Below, in pieces: positions 23,101 to 36,615 of a stretch of DNA of 64,000 bases. The notes beneath the pieces were generated by a model. The model saw only the letters and a program-made list of their open reading frames with translations, was not told the origin of the DNA and searched no databases. This DNA is from Cadophora sp. MPI-SDFR-AT-0126 (taxonomy: Eukaryota; Ascomycota; Leotiomycetes; Helotiales; Ploettnerulaceae), in contig JAGMVK010000001.1 in NCBI GenBank assembly GCA_020747065.1, positions 2,666,001 to 2,730,000 on the forward strand. The letters are read 5' to 3'. Each line of letters starts with the position of its first letter. The stretch's first letter is position 1. The translations under genes were made by a program, and so were the position numbers.

Positions 23101-26100
23101 AGCAGGGTTCGAGATGCCTGATATTGAAAAGTGCTTGTCTGCTTGCCTCCCTGCTACAGCAGCTTGCGACAACGTAAGGAACGCATTCCTAGATATCAAC
23201 TCGGCTTGGCTGCCGAACGTAACGCGAAGTCGAGCAGAAATGCGTCTCGACTCATCAAAAGCAGCGACTGGCAGCCTGCTGATCTAGCAAATCAAACCCC
23301 CCTTACCCTCGCAGGATGGCTTGATTAATTCAGCAGCCAATTATATGAAGAGAAGTACGCAGTCGAACCACTCTTTCTGCAATTTTGGTACATGGGTTCC
23401 AAAGTGCCCTGGACCTTGTCAGACTGGCAACGCACAGCGGCGGGCGTGCGTCATGTTGCTTTTTATAATAGGTGCTTTGGCGTCCCAAACGCGGGGAAAA
23501 GCGACCAGTCAGTCGTCTTAAGGGTACCGACTTTTACTCGTTGAGCTTGTCCCCGCATCCTTGAACAAGACGCAAGAATCCTTCCACCTGGAGAACAACA
23601 ATGCGGGCTGGAGATTGGACAACTTCATGTTTTGGTATGTTGATCTGGTTTTTGTCCCGAACAATTTGAGTTGAGGACGGGAGCTGCCGCTCTGGCTTCT
23701 GTCCTTGAAGCTGAGGCTTGCGCAAGATGCGAGAGAAATGGGTCCATAGTCAGGAACAGCCGAGTCCGGTTACTTCTCAGGAGCTGTCGCAAACAGATGC
23801 TTAGGACGTGCGAGCTGTCAACATGCTTTCTTTATGAAGAACACTTTTCAGCGGACCTAGCCGCCGTCAGCTTCGCCGCTGGGACCCCACACTCTTGTGA
23901 GACTGGCCTTTGATAACCGTTCGACAAACGACTGGTTTACTCGAGGATTTAGTCGGAAGATACGGGTCTCTTGTCGGACACCACGACAGATCTATCCTCC
24001 GCCGAAGCATGTCCATTGTGAGCCCTGTGATATCGGTTAGCAGCGAGGGAGCTTTCGAATGCCGCCACAAGGGTGCATCAATTCTATGTGGGGGACGAAC
24101 TCTTGACCCTCTCAAATATCCGATTCGCGTAGACTCGCCCAATCAAGGAGGGCACGGCTGCGGCCGCTCGAAGCTGCATGGGCAAGGTCAATCAGGGTGC
24201 GAGAACATCGTGGTGAAGATCATTGAGAGCGCCCCTCGAATGCCGACTATGATGCGCTACATGAGGCCGACCTCCGAACATTCCTTGATCAACCCAGTAA
24301 ATCAAATTGGACCAGGACAGGAACCTTGAAGCGGGATGTTGAAATTTCAATGTTTCACTTCGCTCCAGGACTTGGCTATCGAATCGAGCGTCTCGTACGG
24401 TAAAATCGAGTTAGTTCTTGGCAGGATGCGGGAAGCTCGAAGCTGAATTGCGCCATGTGTTTTCCAATGAAGCCAACTAGATCGTCACGAGGCTGGCGAC
24501 GACGACTATCTGCAGCCGAAATCAGGAAGGTGCCTGCAACGGTGCCATCTGGTCGAAAGTGAAAAACGCCATTACCAGCCGTCCTGGATTCGTGGCTCCA
24601 AGGAGCTGAAGCTGCTGAAAAATGGCATTGCAGAATTCGGGAAGCCGAGAAAAAGAAAACGTGGGGGCTTGCAAAATCGTGCCGTATCTGAACAGGCGCA
24701 GTCCTGTCTCTTTCAGAAGAGCGGGGCAAAGCTGGGATGCCCTTGAACAATGCATCAGATCATGGGAGTGATGAGACCCCGATGAAGCGAATCAGAGAAG
24801 GTCATCTTGGGGTTAAAGATACGAGCATCGTCAGGGCGAATGAGAAGGCGAGAATCTCATGCACGAGATGGGAGACATCACCAGGATTATTCGCTATGAA
24901 CACGAATGAGATCGCAGTTTGAAGTCTGTCAGATTAGCGAGAGGATGTCAGGTTTGGAAGAGGTCTGTGTGCTTGCAGAAACCCTGGCTTGATCCAGCTG
25001 GGAGTGTGGAGAACAGAAGCAAAAACAGATGGTTCGTGAGCTATTGAGACATTCAACATTCAAAAGGAGCCAGGGCTTGAGCCAACCAGACTGCTTGAAG
25101 GCCCGGCTAGAACCGAGATGTGATGGAAGTCGAGTGTGGAGCTGGAGACACCTCGAAATGCCATGAGGAGGTGGATCAGGACATTTGCGAGCTTTCATTC
25201 ATGTAGGATAACTTGATGATCTTTCAATTTGTCGGTCTTTTCAGAAGACATCATCACGCAGTGTCATTTGTTAAGAATGCCGTCATGATTCCGATGATGT
25301 TGGCGTTGTCTGAATTTGTGAGCGCTTGCCGCGCAAAATAAATATGGAAGACCAAGCGTTCCTTCAGCCTGGACCACTGAGTGGACATGGAAACAACCGA
25401 GGCCCTCTTTTTAGGGTTGAAGCGAAATCAAGCTAGAGACCCTCATGCGGCCCGTCCAAACTAAAAAAACCTACACCAGTGAGTGGAGTGGCTAGTCTCG
25501 ATCGTGAGATTGCCTCTCCATGCAAAGTAGATGGCATGGACTTTGTGCCTACCATCAGATGCAAGATAGGATGAATTGCTTCATGTCGCTCAAGCTTAAT
25601 CAGGCCCCAAGGGTTGTCGCGTGCAGTATGCGAATAAGCCACCGTGGGCGTCAGCAAGAACGAGGAACCAGGAGGGGATAAAATTACCAAGAGGTAGTGC
25701 TGATGGCAAGCTGACGTCCGTTTCATGAGCCCCCCCTTTACAGCGTCTTGTAGTCGATAATGTGACTTGCGACTCAGACTGACTGTACTTTCTTATCGTA
25801 TGCCCCAGATGTTTGACACAAGCTGAAGCGTGCTCGGCTTTCCTCGTACCGTGGTCAGAAGACGGCTCCGGCATGGCCGAGGGCTGACGAGTGACTTCTA
25901 AATTCATTGCAACTTCCGAAGTTTTCGAAACCGAGTCATGCTATCGAAGCTCATTTCCTGGCGACTATGGCGTGGCTTCCCAATATTGTGCGCCATAAGT
26001 TTGAATCAAGTAACCTGATATCAACCGGATATTGAGGTTGGAAACAGCTTGAAGCATTGCTCGTATCAATCCTGTGAGCTGCACTTCTGGGTCATTTAGC

Positions 26101-28490
26101 GTTAGTGAAGTAGGAAACCCCCACGCAGTTGTATCTGCTGGATCCTGGAGTGGATCGAGACTCGCATACTCTCTTCCCTGGTCAAACTGGTTGAGCTCTT
26201 TTGCGTCATGTTAATATAGCCGCCTCGAATAGAGTGACGCTGATAAGAGAGATCTGGGGACCAAGATAGAGACTTTGACTTTAGCCTCCAGATCGAGAGT
26301 TTCGGTTACTGCCGTAGAAGAGGTCTGATTGGCACGATTGCCAAACGGAGAATATACTGGGCTGTAATGTGCTTCGAACTCCAAGATGTGCCTCACTTGG
26401 ACATGAGTGTGGGTGCGGCTATATGCAACATGCACCTGTAAATGAAGGTTTCTGCGTAACGATGAACTAACAGCATAACAGCGAATAGACTGTGCGCCGC
26501 CTGCTGTTCAGGCTGTTGCCAGATCTGACAGAGCCTGGTAGGAATGTGCTGATGTTTTGGAAGGATCTGGTCTCAGCTTCATGATCAACCCCGCCGCATG
26601 AAATACTGCTCAGTCCTAAGATATGCTCAATGTCCAGGGTGAACCAATGACAGGCCGTGCTGCCGAGTGCGCCGGACATCACGATCAGTCATGAAGCTAT
26701 GAAAGACGGCCATATGCCTGATCAGGCAGTGGAGGTTTCGAAGGTGGGCATACTGTACTGTTTTCGAAGGACCCAGTTTTGGCGGGAGGAATTGATTGGA
26801 TCAGCGGAAGGATCAGGGATGAGGTAAATCATATCGCAATAATCTCCGTAGAAATATCCCCCTCCTTTTTTGAATTTGCCGCCGCTGTCCTGAATGCTTA
26901 CGATCATAACAAAATATTGTCAGCCGTGCCGCTTGTCGTCGGGTTGAACTCCGTGGACAGCACAAATTTGGAACGAGAGGCGTCTGATCGCATCCGTCAG
27001 GAGGAGAGCCCGCAACGAGGCAACCTCGTTAAGTGAGCATTCGGCGGTAAATGTATTGGATGACTGAGCAGCCTGCTCAAATCAGGATCGGCTTCATTGA
27101 AAGCTAATAACGGAGATCAAGACGCTTTGAACGCACTGTATCCCTTCCCCTCCAAGCTTCTATGGAGACGCGCGCGTCAATTTGACAATTTCGGATGTTT
27201 GACAAATGTACACACATTTTGTCTTCCCAAACCAAAGGGAACAACTGACTGTATGGAAGGTTTGGAAGAACCATTTCCTGGTGCCTGCATACCCGTAGCC
27301 CGTACTTGCTGCAGAAGACCTGCAGCTGCCTGGGCCAAAGAATAGTTTGAGGTGGCAAATCCAGTAAGTATTGTTCCAGCATCATGGCGACTAGACTGGA
27401 CGACGAGAAGCCACCATTTGGCGATCAATCCAATTGAAGTATGAGGAGACGAAATCCAGCTTGCCTGAGTGCGGGCAGTACCGAGTCGTGTTCACTGGAT
27501 AGTGCCCATCCATAGTGAGGGGAAGTCAACATCGTCGATGCAGGTGGATCCGTAAAGAGAATAGGATGGCGTGTTCAAATGTTGGAGGAGGTTGCGCAGC
27601 CAATAATCAGCAATGTCGCATCTGCTGGTAAAATGTAATCTGGTTAGGCCTTTCCTGATAGCCAGTCACAGGCAAGACACTCTGCTGGATCTAACAGGTC
27701 GACGGCGGGAAAGGCGCTGGGCCAACTGTTTCTGATGTTTCTTGCTGGCACTTTAAGAAGAGCAGGTAGTGGCCAAGGCATGTCCAGGTCAGATTCGTCT
27801 CAGCTTTCCCACAAGGTTGGGGACGGCAGGAATGGCAGGGCCAAGCCCACACAGGAGAGGACAATTGCTATTTCAGTTGCATAGCCTGCAAATGATTGCC
27901 CTGCTCTGGTGTATGTGGCGTACGGCTGGAGCGCTGCCCTGTCGATTGGAGACTTTGGTGGTTGCGGATGATAGACTTGAGCTGGCTTTTGATATGCCCT
28001 TTTCCTTCTTTCCTTAGCGAGGCAAATTTGTGTTCGGAAGCCTGGAGAGATAGGGCATCGTCAATTAGAAGGCCAAGCCTGCTCTGAGAGTTCAATGACG
28101 ACTCTTCCTTCACCCCACTGCGGTCCCATGGTACGTCCGGAGGTAGAGCGTGAAAGACGACATGGCCTCACGAGTTGGCCAGGATGTTCGTCTGCATGCT
28201 TGCAAAAGTTGGGGCCGTCTTGCAGGCCACATCTGCAAAAGCCTAGCTTTGTCCAGTCAGGGCAAGTGAAGAAAACGCCTTTCCCCAGCAACATTCCAAC
28301 AAGGTGCCTCTCACCGAGCCTGCACCACTCAAAGCTGGAAGAAATGCTGCAGAGCCCTGTAGTTGCAGGGCCGCCCGATGTAGGCTGGCCTCCTCCAAAA
28401 CATCCCACGTCGCCGCTGTACGGAGGGCAAAAAGACCATCTAAAGTAGACGAGAGGCGGAGAAGAGAGCATGCCTGGAGAGGAGAGGCTT

Positions 28491-28517
28491 CAGGACCAGG
28501 ACCAGGACCAGGACAGG
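28491..28517. repeat. CAGGAC hexamer microsatellite
   Basis: Four and a half tandem copies of CAGGAC in non-coding DNA. Confidence 0.85.
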
Positions 28518-28857
28518 CTGTGGCCCATGTCACGGCAGCCAGGAGATATTCTTGCCTTAGCCGTCGCCGTAGCCCAGATGAGCGATGTTGCCGTAGAGAG
28601 CGAGTCTGGCGAGAAAATAAAGATAACGATGATAGATTGGCACAAGGAGGGTGTGTTGTTGTGCCAGTTGTGGTTTGGTGAGAAGTGAAAATCCTTTGTT
28701 TTGGGCTGGCGTGCAGTGCACATCGCTGTAAAAGTACACAAATACCGTAATGATCCGAATGAGCTGCGCGAATGCCGTTCTCAAGCCATTGTAGCAAGGC
28801 AAACTAAAGCCAAGCAAAAGCCGCGTGAAGTTTCTCTCTGCAAGGACAACACAACAG

Positions 28858-28878
28858 AGCATAGCATAGCATAGCATA
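28858..28878. repeat. AGCAT pentamer microsatellite
   Basis: About four tandem copies of AGCAT, followed by related ATAGC/ATGGC words to about 28920. Confidence 0.85.
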
Positions 28879-28975
28879 TATGGCATAGATATGAATGATA
28901 GCATGTCACAGCACAGCACAACATAACTCAAACTTCTGGTGCCATGCCAGACCAGCCCAGGGTAAAAGGAGAATT

Positions 28976-29000
28976 CAGTGCAGTGCAGTGCAGTGCAGTG
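28976..29000. repeat. CAGTG pentamer microsatellite
   Basis: Five perfect copies of CAGTG. Confidence 0.9.
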
Positions 29001-29239
29001 AAGTACAGGGCCAATATTCTCGCTTGTTGGCCTCTGTCTTCTGGCTTCTGGCTGCTTCCTCAGCAGTGTAGTTAGTGAGTGAGTGGCACGGGGCGCTGTT
29101 TTAGTGAGACCCCTCTCTATCCATCCATTCATTATTGCCTCCTCAAATGTTCTGGGCACAGAAGAGTGAAATTGAGAGTGATCAGCAGTCCCCACGCTGG
29201 ATCAGGCCCTGGTTGCGTCGCACTCGCACCACTCGTTGC

Positions 29240-29263
29240 CCTGTCCTGTCCTGTCCTGTCCTG
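29240..29263. repeat. CTGTC pentamer microsatellite
   Basis: Four perfect tandem copies of CTGTC plus a partial unit. Confidence 0.9.
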
Positions 29264-30170
29264 CTGCACACCATTACATGAATCCCTGCCCTGGCTCCCC
29301 CCCCCTGCTGCAAAAAGTTGCTGCTGATCTGATGCTGCCACACCTTCCCCCCCCACTCTGAGTGGACCCCTGCTGGCACACCACACTACCTCCGTACACT
29401 ACACTGTACTACACGCTGACTGCAAAGCCAAGCACTGCTCCACTTGCTCCACTCTTTCTCCTCTCTTGCAAAATCAAGACAGCCAGCCCTGTCGGCCCTC
29501 CCATGCTCTACTGAGACGCTTGCCCCGGAATGGACTAACGTGCAAAGAAAAGCCATCGCACCTGCACCCTGCCCTCTTGGTCCTTCCACTCCACCACCCA
29601 TCTGCTGCAGGACCAAACTGGCAAACCCCAGTCAGACAAGCCAGACCAGCCAGACCAGGCAAGGCAGGCCGGCTTCAAAGTATATGGGCAACCTCCTCCC
29701 TCAACTCGACCTCTGCCCTCGACCCCATATCAGTCAGACCCATCTCGAACTTCACTTCACTTCTCCCCTGCTTCAAGCATTGAGTGCTCCTGATTATACC
29801 ATCGTGAACTCTGGTGTCGTCAACTGCATTATACATTTCTTCTACTCGTCACATCATCGCTTTGCACAATCCGAGACCTTTCTGTCGTCAGTCAGTCAGC
29901 ACTGTTGCCATAGCCGCCTCGCACAAATTGTCGACTCCTCGCTCCCCAACTGCACACCAGGCTCCACATCTTGAGTCACACCATAACTTACCTCACCGAA
30001 GCCGGGTACGACATAACTGTGCAAAATAACCTCAGTCACAACTCGAGAAACTTCTTTAAAGAAGGCAGAACCCACCCTCAAAGATTTCCTCTTCAGTTCC
30101 TCGATACCTCAGATTCTTACCTCAACATTTCGATCCTCCCAAGCTTCAACAACACTCCTCCACATACACA

Positions 30171-30653
30171 ATGACTTTCGATATGGAATGGTCACCAGCA
30201 TTCTGTCTTGCCTGTGACAGGCAAACCGACGGCAATGTCTACTGCTCTGAAGCTTGTCGTTTGGCAGAGTATGAAAATGCTTCTACTGCTGGCTCGCCAG
30301 CCTCATCCCCAACTTCGCCTCGAGCTCCTGTATCATGGTCTGCAACAAGGCAATCCAGCAATGGCTTCTTCATGGAACCGGCATACAACTTCCACAACGC
30401 ACAACCATACGGCACAACACCATCACCGAGAACCTCGCAATTCTCCTACTCTGCCAGACCACAATCATCACCAACAATTTCCAAGGCTAGCCTCACTCCA
30501 TCGAGCTCCCAATCGAGTCTCTTCTCCATGCAGAGTACCCACTCGTCGACATCCACAGAGCCAATGCAACTCTCTGATGAGTCACGAAAGGCTTTGAGGG
30601 CATATGCCAGCTCCTTCGATCAATCTCGATACTCGAGGAGACAATCGAACTAA
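30171..30653 (+). CDS. Ecl1-family (life-span regulatory factor) zinc-binding protein
   Basis: A single exon encodes 160 aa. The N-terminus carries CLACDRQTDGNVYCSEACRL, the C-x2-C...YCS-x2-C pattern that defines the Ecl1/Ecl2/Ecl3 family. The rest is Ser/Pro/Thr-rich and disordered, with a conserved-looking tail (SDESRKALRAYASSFDQ) typical of the filamentous-fungal members. In fission yeast, Ecl1-family proteins extend chronological life span, are induced by starvation and bind zinc. The same role here is inferred. The ATG at 30171 is used; a second ATG four codons on would leave the zinc motif intact. The gene stands alone between two gene-poor stretches, which suggests a long regulated leader and promoter. 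Confidence 0.82.
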   Translation: MTFDMEWSPAFCLACDRQTDGNVYCSEACRLAEYENASTAGSPASSPTSPRAPVSWSATRQSSNGFFMEPAYNFHNAQPYGTTPSPRTSQFSYSARPQSSPTISKASLTPSSSQSSLFSMQSTHSSTSTEPMQLSDESRKALRAYASSFDQSRYSRRQSN

Positions 30654-32215
30654 ACCACCACTTCACTTCGACATCACCCTGTTTACCAATACTTTGCATA
30701 CCCAACGGCGTTCTTCAATCTTTCCCCTCACGATACAAATACCCATACCTCCTCTCACATCCTTCATAAGGATCGGCGTTCTATGCGATATCGGTTGTTT
30801 GTAACAAAAAAAAGCATTCTACGGGGCAGCATGCATCACTCTTCCAGCATTTTTCCACAATTTCAAAAATATTCTTTATGTCAACTAGCATTGGAGCATC
30901 GGAGCAAGGGTGGACAACCAATACAACATTCGCTACTTTGTCCTCAACAACGAATACACATTTCCTTTTGCAGTCACATCATCTTCTCGGGCATTTGAAT
31001 CAGCATGGATGGAAGGGACAGGATAGGATTCGGATCAGGATATCATTGCAAGGCACTGCACAGGGGCCCGGAGCAATTGTTTTGTTGGATGGAAGCAATA
31101 TGGAGGCGCTTGGATGACACGCATATGTTTTGTTCTGGCTCTCAAATGGAGCTTCAGTGTTGTCAGCGATAGTTTGTGAAATGGATAGAGGCTTCATCAC
31201 GCTTTAGTGGAAGGCCCATCTATGGCTGTGTCGACTACGATACAGCTCAGTCTTCGACTGCTTAGTTTAGCAATGGACATCTCATCAGGGGTCGAGTCTA
31301 CATAGACCAACCTAGATTTCTCCAACCTCACTAGGACATCTCATCATCATCACTCTACCCGTGACCTATTATACCATGATGCCTCAGCTACCAAAATCTC
31401 TTTCATCACCACTCGCTCCCGTCCTGCCTTCCCCTCACTCACCACAATCCACCACGGCATTCCCAAACTCCCATGTCCGTTTCGACTAGCGCATTCCTCC
31501 CCCTTCTTCCTTCTCCGTCCCGTTGTCCGAGCAAGCACCCAAGCACCCAAGCAAGCAAGCTGCAAAACACCTCCGCTTCACCCGCAGCACCCAACAGACC
31601 TTCGCTTAGCATCCCATCCCCCCTTCTTCCTCCTTCAAGAAAAGCCCGAGCACGAGCGGTTAGACCAGGACCAGCCAGCAAGCAAAACTCTAACCTGTGT
31701 AACATCTAGGCCCCTCTGCCTAGGCCGTTTCGAGAAAGATGGAAGACGAGACAAGAAGGGACAGGACAGGCTATTTTGGAGACTACTTGTATGAGGTGCA
31801 TGTCGAAAAGGCAAAGAATCCAAATTGATGTATGTAGGTATTTATGTAGGTGCAAGTTACCGCATGGGCACGACGACGCTACAGTAGACAGACAATTTAG
31901 AAGGGAGGAAAGCTGTAAATTGTCCTTCTAGTGGGGCGCCGGCTGGTTGAAACGCCCTTGTCATCATCGTCACCATCATCAGCATCGTGAGGAAGGTTTT
32001 ATGTACCTCGCTTCAGAAGTATCTTTTTCACCTCGGAATGGAAATTTGACTTTCGCCACTGTACGGTACTCCTCGTACCTACTGTATGTAGATTCATCCG
32101 GACACGTTTCTGAAGGAAGGAGAATAATGGATTTGAGTATAATTGCATGCACCATTCTCTGATTGAAATCATCGCAGTTTTCCAAAATGAGGGGTACACT
32201 ATTCTGGACAGGACG

Positions 32216-32232
32216 GACAGACAGACAGACAG
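32216..32232. repeat. GACA tetramer microsatellite
   Basis: About four tandem copies of GACA in non-coding DNA. Confidence 0.85.
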
Positions 32233-35200
32233 CTAAGCAAGCATCTCGCACTACGAGACTAGAGCCCGAAGATCCGATGTTCTTTTGTTTCAGTCAATCA
32301 ATCAACGGGTCACTGGAAAAGGCTATCACTACCAATAAAGCACATGACGAAGTTAATTTTTTTCTTCTTCTCCCTATCTCACCACCACTTATGAGCCTCG
32401 CACCCCCTCCATTCTCATTCCTTTTTCTGAAATTTCTGAAGACTTTTTTTGCCCCTGGGGACACCCGCGTCTACGGGCTGAGAACGGAAAGAGATTTCCT
32501 CGCTATTCCGAGCAAGGTAGAGCACGCGCGGGAGGGAGCGAGCGGGCGAGAGTGGAATCTGGAGAAAGAGTGGCGATCTCGTTGGGGAGGGTTTTTAGTA
32601 ATACTGTGGGGTAGTGCATTTTACTTTTACTTTTTGGGGAGGTTTGATTTTGAATTTGATTCTGCCAGTACTCGTTGGAACGCGGAGACGGACAGTTCGG
32701 ATGGAACGGGGTTTGAGTTGAGACATGGGAGAAGTCAGAAGGACAGGCACCTTGATGACCTTATGAATTGGGAAAGCTCTGGGTATCTCGTGATGAATGG
32801 CACCATTTCTCTCTTGTATGGTCTGTGAGTGTGACATTCGATTTGGCTTTTGCCACGCATTGGGATCCGGCATTCCGTACGTATTGCACATTCTGTGTTG
32901 TGTAAAGGAGAGGGTGGTGGTATTGACTGGTTAATTGATTGAGTTTGCGATGTCGAGGGGCATGCTTGGTATGAGGTTATAATTAAGTAATTGCCGGTCA
33001 CGATTTCATCATCGTACTCACCAGCAGCTGCTTGCTGGCTAAGGTAACCTTGCTACCTACAGCACAGCACAACACAACTACCACCAATAGCACAGTACAT
33101 GCTTTGAGCGCATTTTATTATTGGATATGAGGAAGTATGAGGTGATAAACGCACCTCACCTCATAACACGTGGGAATAACTTTCTCATCTTGTCTTGTCC
33201 TGTGCCCAGGTGGGTACAAAACCTTTGTATTTACACCAGCGTCTCAAGAAATCCCTCTGCAGAGCTCTTGTTAAGAGAGGGAGGCCTGAGAGGTGCCAAA
33301 CCTCTCGACAAAAAAAGACTTGGAAACCTTGGAACAAGAGAGAAGAAGAACAGTGAAGTTTCTACCCCACAAAAAAAAGCTACAAAACACTCATTCGCCT
33401 CCACATTCTTGCTGGATCAAAATTGCAACGGGGGTGATGCCTGCCTCCACAACACAAAAATCCACCATATCCACAACTTCTGCAGCGAACTTTCGTCCCC
33501 ACAACGGACTTATTTTCCGGGATCTTTTTTTTGGCTATGGTTTTGTGAGGTCCACGATGGTGTTTCTGGTTTTTTTCTTGTGAGTGGGGAATTGGCGTCA
33601 TTGTCATGCTGCTGGAGTGGGGAGCTCAGGATGCTCAGCTCACATTTCGTCATTACGTGCTGTGCTGTACCTATTCTATAAAGCTAGGACAGGCGAGGTG
33701 CTGTAAATGCGAAACTTGCAAGCACGTCTTTTGTGGATTGGAGACTTTTTGGTAAGGGTAGGTAGGGATGGATGGGCGAGGGAAGAAGGTTTGGGCTTCA
33801 TGTCGGTATGGCGCAAGCGAGCAGAGTGCTCAAGCACTCAAGCACTCAACCGATTGATTGATCGACGCGGGAGTGCCGTTCCATAAAGTGCTGCCGCAAA
33901 AAGCGAACTCTGGTAAAGCATCCTCCTATGCTCCTCCTGCCCTTACCAATCAACAGAACATGGAAATGAAAATAAAACAGCATTGTCGCTGTCCAACGAA
34001 TGAGAAGAACGGCGTCTTTGGTTTCACAGTTCTTATTTTAATCACCGCGCCTTGTTATGATTACCTTATCATCCGGTATATACCTATTATTGCTTTATTT
34101 ATTCTCGGTTGCGCTGTGCTGCGCTGTCACTCGTTTCAGAACCTCGAATCCTTCACAAACCATCAAGCTGGTTGGTTCCTCGCATTGATGCATTCATGCC
34201 CACTTCTCTTCTTTTCTGCCTTGCTTCGAATCCTCTCTTTGGATATACCTCCTTTACCCTGCCTTAAGTGGAAGTGTGCCTTACCAGCTCACCGCAATCA
34301 GTCAATCAAGGCTGCTCGGAAACGGCCACCTGCTTTTCATTATGTAAGATGTATAGATTTTAAGTTGATTTGGATTTGAGTTGCGGGAGGGAAGCTTAGA
34401 TGGCGAATTGTATGCATCGCTTCTACATTTAGCCTTTTCCTCAAACCTGATACTGGACCGGAGTGAAAATTTTCACCTGCCCGACAGCTCTGGTACAGTA
34501 CAGCACAGCACAATACGCGTATAGTCATAGCATAGCAGCTCAGATCAGGCTTCAAGCACAGATCAGATCAGCTCGGCTCAGCTATCAGCTCATCGGACCG
34601 GACATGCTTCATTGCAACGCAGCTACTGTGTGGTACCTGAACCAAAACCAGACATCCCTCCCTATCCTCCCGGACGGCGGGATATGGGGCCAGGCACAAC
34701 AAGCACAGGTACGGGTATGGGTCCAACAATGCAAGAGGGGAAGCTGTTGGACGAAAACAACGGGATCCATTCGCAGTAGTGGAGAGATGCTACCAGAGGA
34801 TTGGATCGTGGCTCAACACGTATTTGGGACTTGGGAATGATAGCGTAGTGGTACCGTACTTGTGTTTTGGGGCAAGGGCAAGTTGCCTGCCTGCCTAGGT
34901 CTGGATGACTGTACCGTACAGTACATTCCAATTCGCGTGCGTGTCTGTTTATCAAAACGTTGTTGATGAAAATTTTCTCATTGACTCGCTTGTCTGGGGA
35001 ACACGGGATGTGGTCTCTTTGATACTGGGATTGAGCCGTGGGGCTGCGCATAGGGCTGGCTGGCTGGCACGACCCGATCTGGAGCAACTACTTCTCATTA
35101 AATTCTCCTGTTCCATCTTAACCTATCATATCCTTTCTTGTGATGGCGTGTCTTCTTACGTTCCTATTTCCGTATCATCCAAGGAGAAATTTTCGGTCGG

Positions 35201-35763
35201 ATGCAAGCAAGCATGAATTCCCAATTTCAAATAGGCCAGTCCTTTGTTTCTTCCTAGCGATGCGGGTACGTCCGATCCATTCCCGCCTGGTAAAGTGTCA
35301 CCATATCCTCGAATGAAAAATTTCCCCGTTTCACCTCCTCCTAAGCGAATTTAACATCGAGATGTTCTAGACAACTCTTTTCCCGGAGGATCGATCTTCG
35401 CTCGGTTGGATCAATGAGAATGTGTGTTGCCAGGTTAGGGCAGGGAAAAGTTTGAACGATTGGCAGGGCGTCGACCACAGTCTGGCCAGCGCCTCCGAAA
35501 GGAAATGCGGCTCGGCTTTGCCGCCTTCAAACCTTGTATCCAAATCGCTTCCCCTTTCGACTGATGATGAAGCACAGTAGCGTCTATTTGCCCATGTTGC
35601 CTGTCCTTGCCAGATCGGAATCTCCTTGCTGGCGCGCTGCGGGCGATCTGAGACATTGGCTAGGTTCGGGTAGGTAGAGTTTCTCGGGGAAGAAAACTTT
35701 TCTTTTCCCTTTCTTTGTGTCTTTGTTCTTCAGCTGTTGGTCGCTCAGGTACCCGGCTACAGA

Positions 35764-35791
35764 TACGGTTACGCTTACGGCTACGGCTACG
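35764..35791. repeat. TACGGC hexamer repeat
   Basis: Imperfect TACGGT, TACGCT and TACGGC units, about 4.7 copies. The unit resembles the GTAACC/GCAACC series at 9292-9338 in rhythm but not in exact sequence. Confidence 0.7.
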
Positions 35792-36585
35792 CCCAGTTCA
35801 TTGTTTCTCACCGTGCTTGATGCTCGGTGACCCAATCGTGTGTTCCTGACCCCCAAAAAGCAATGTTGACAGTTGTGGTGACACATGAGGCCTAGCCTGG
35901 AATTCGTGCTTCTCATTCTCCTTACGGCACCGTATTTCCTTTTGTTTCTGGATGAGCGACTGGTTCGTGAGCTTTGGGATTGTGGTTCGACGTGACTCTA
36001 TCATTCCCATACAAGTACGATTATGGCGTACCGTGATAGGTCCATGCTGAGACAATGGACAATGAAGTTGAAAAGCCTTGTTCCATCAGCCGGAAGGTTA
36101 ACAGATGGTGGTCTACTTTTGTGGTCTGCTCCCGAGATCGGATGGAAAGAGTTTCTTTGCTTCTTTGGACTCCCTTCGCGATGTCTTTCGGAGATGCACC
36201 CCTCTTCGAATATTCTTCTTAGCTTTGGTGTAGGATTGTGATGTCCAACTATTGAAACTGTCTCTCTTTGTCGTCACACATTCCTCTCGTTATTCCAGAG
36301 CTCGCTTGGTCCTGAAGTAGCAAAAGCAAAAGTCGTTCATGGGTAATAAATGCCCTAGGGCAAGCGCCGAGTCAAAGAGCATCTGTATTTCGAACCATTA
36401 TTGCTTTTTGCCGCATATCTTTGGAACATCGAACTATCAACGTTCTTATGGTCCTGGGGCTGTCGATCCGCCCCCTTGTGTGACAATGCCCCCAAACTTG
36501 CTTATTCCAGAACATGTCTTTGCATGTACCTTGCACCCACTCCGAGACATGCATCTCACATATCTCATCATTGCCACGTGAAAGC

Positions 36586-36615
36586 GCTGCAGAAATGAAT
36601 GCGCTTGCGACGTCT
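36586..36615 (+). repeat. Dispersed 30 bp direct repeat, copy 1
   Basis: Thirty bases identical to 38102-38131, beginning GCTGCAGAAATG and ending GCGACGTCT. The next 20 or so bases remain similar (ACCA, then AGC, then TCATTAC in both copies). Confidence 0.85.

Larger units (their letters stand above)
20193..30170. other. Gene desert upstream of the Ecl1-family gene
   Basis: Ten kilobases without a gene I can support. Open frames reach about 210 codons (28557-29195, minus) but lack domains, introns or family resemblance, and overlap others on the opposite strand. Composition is similar to the flanks, not strongly AT-biased, so this does not look like a heavily mutated transposon block. From 28.4 kb on the DNA is rich in pentamer and hexamer microsatellites, and 29.3-30.1 kb on the + strand is CT- and CA-rich, as expected for a long leader of the following gene. 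Non-coding transcripts are possible but not visible. Confidence 0.45.

Noticed and set aside
23910..24329. 139-codon plus-strand frame at 23.9 kb
   Set aside because: No recognisable domain and no flanking exon that would extend it.
28557..29195. 212-codon minus-strand frame in the gene desert
   Set aside because: It crosses several microsatellites (AGCAT, CAGTG), which keep frames open by chance. The peptide is repetitive and has no family resemblance.
29444..29974. 176-codon plus-strand frame before the Ecl1-family gene
   Set aside because: Pro/Ser/Cys-rich translation of CT- and CA-rich DNA, more likely leader sequence than protein.
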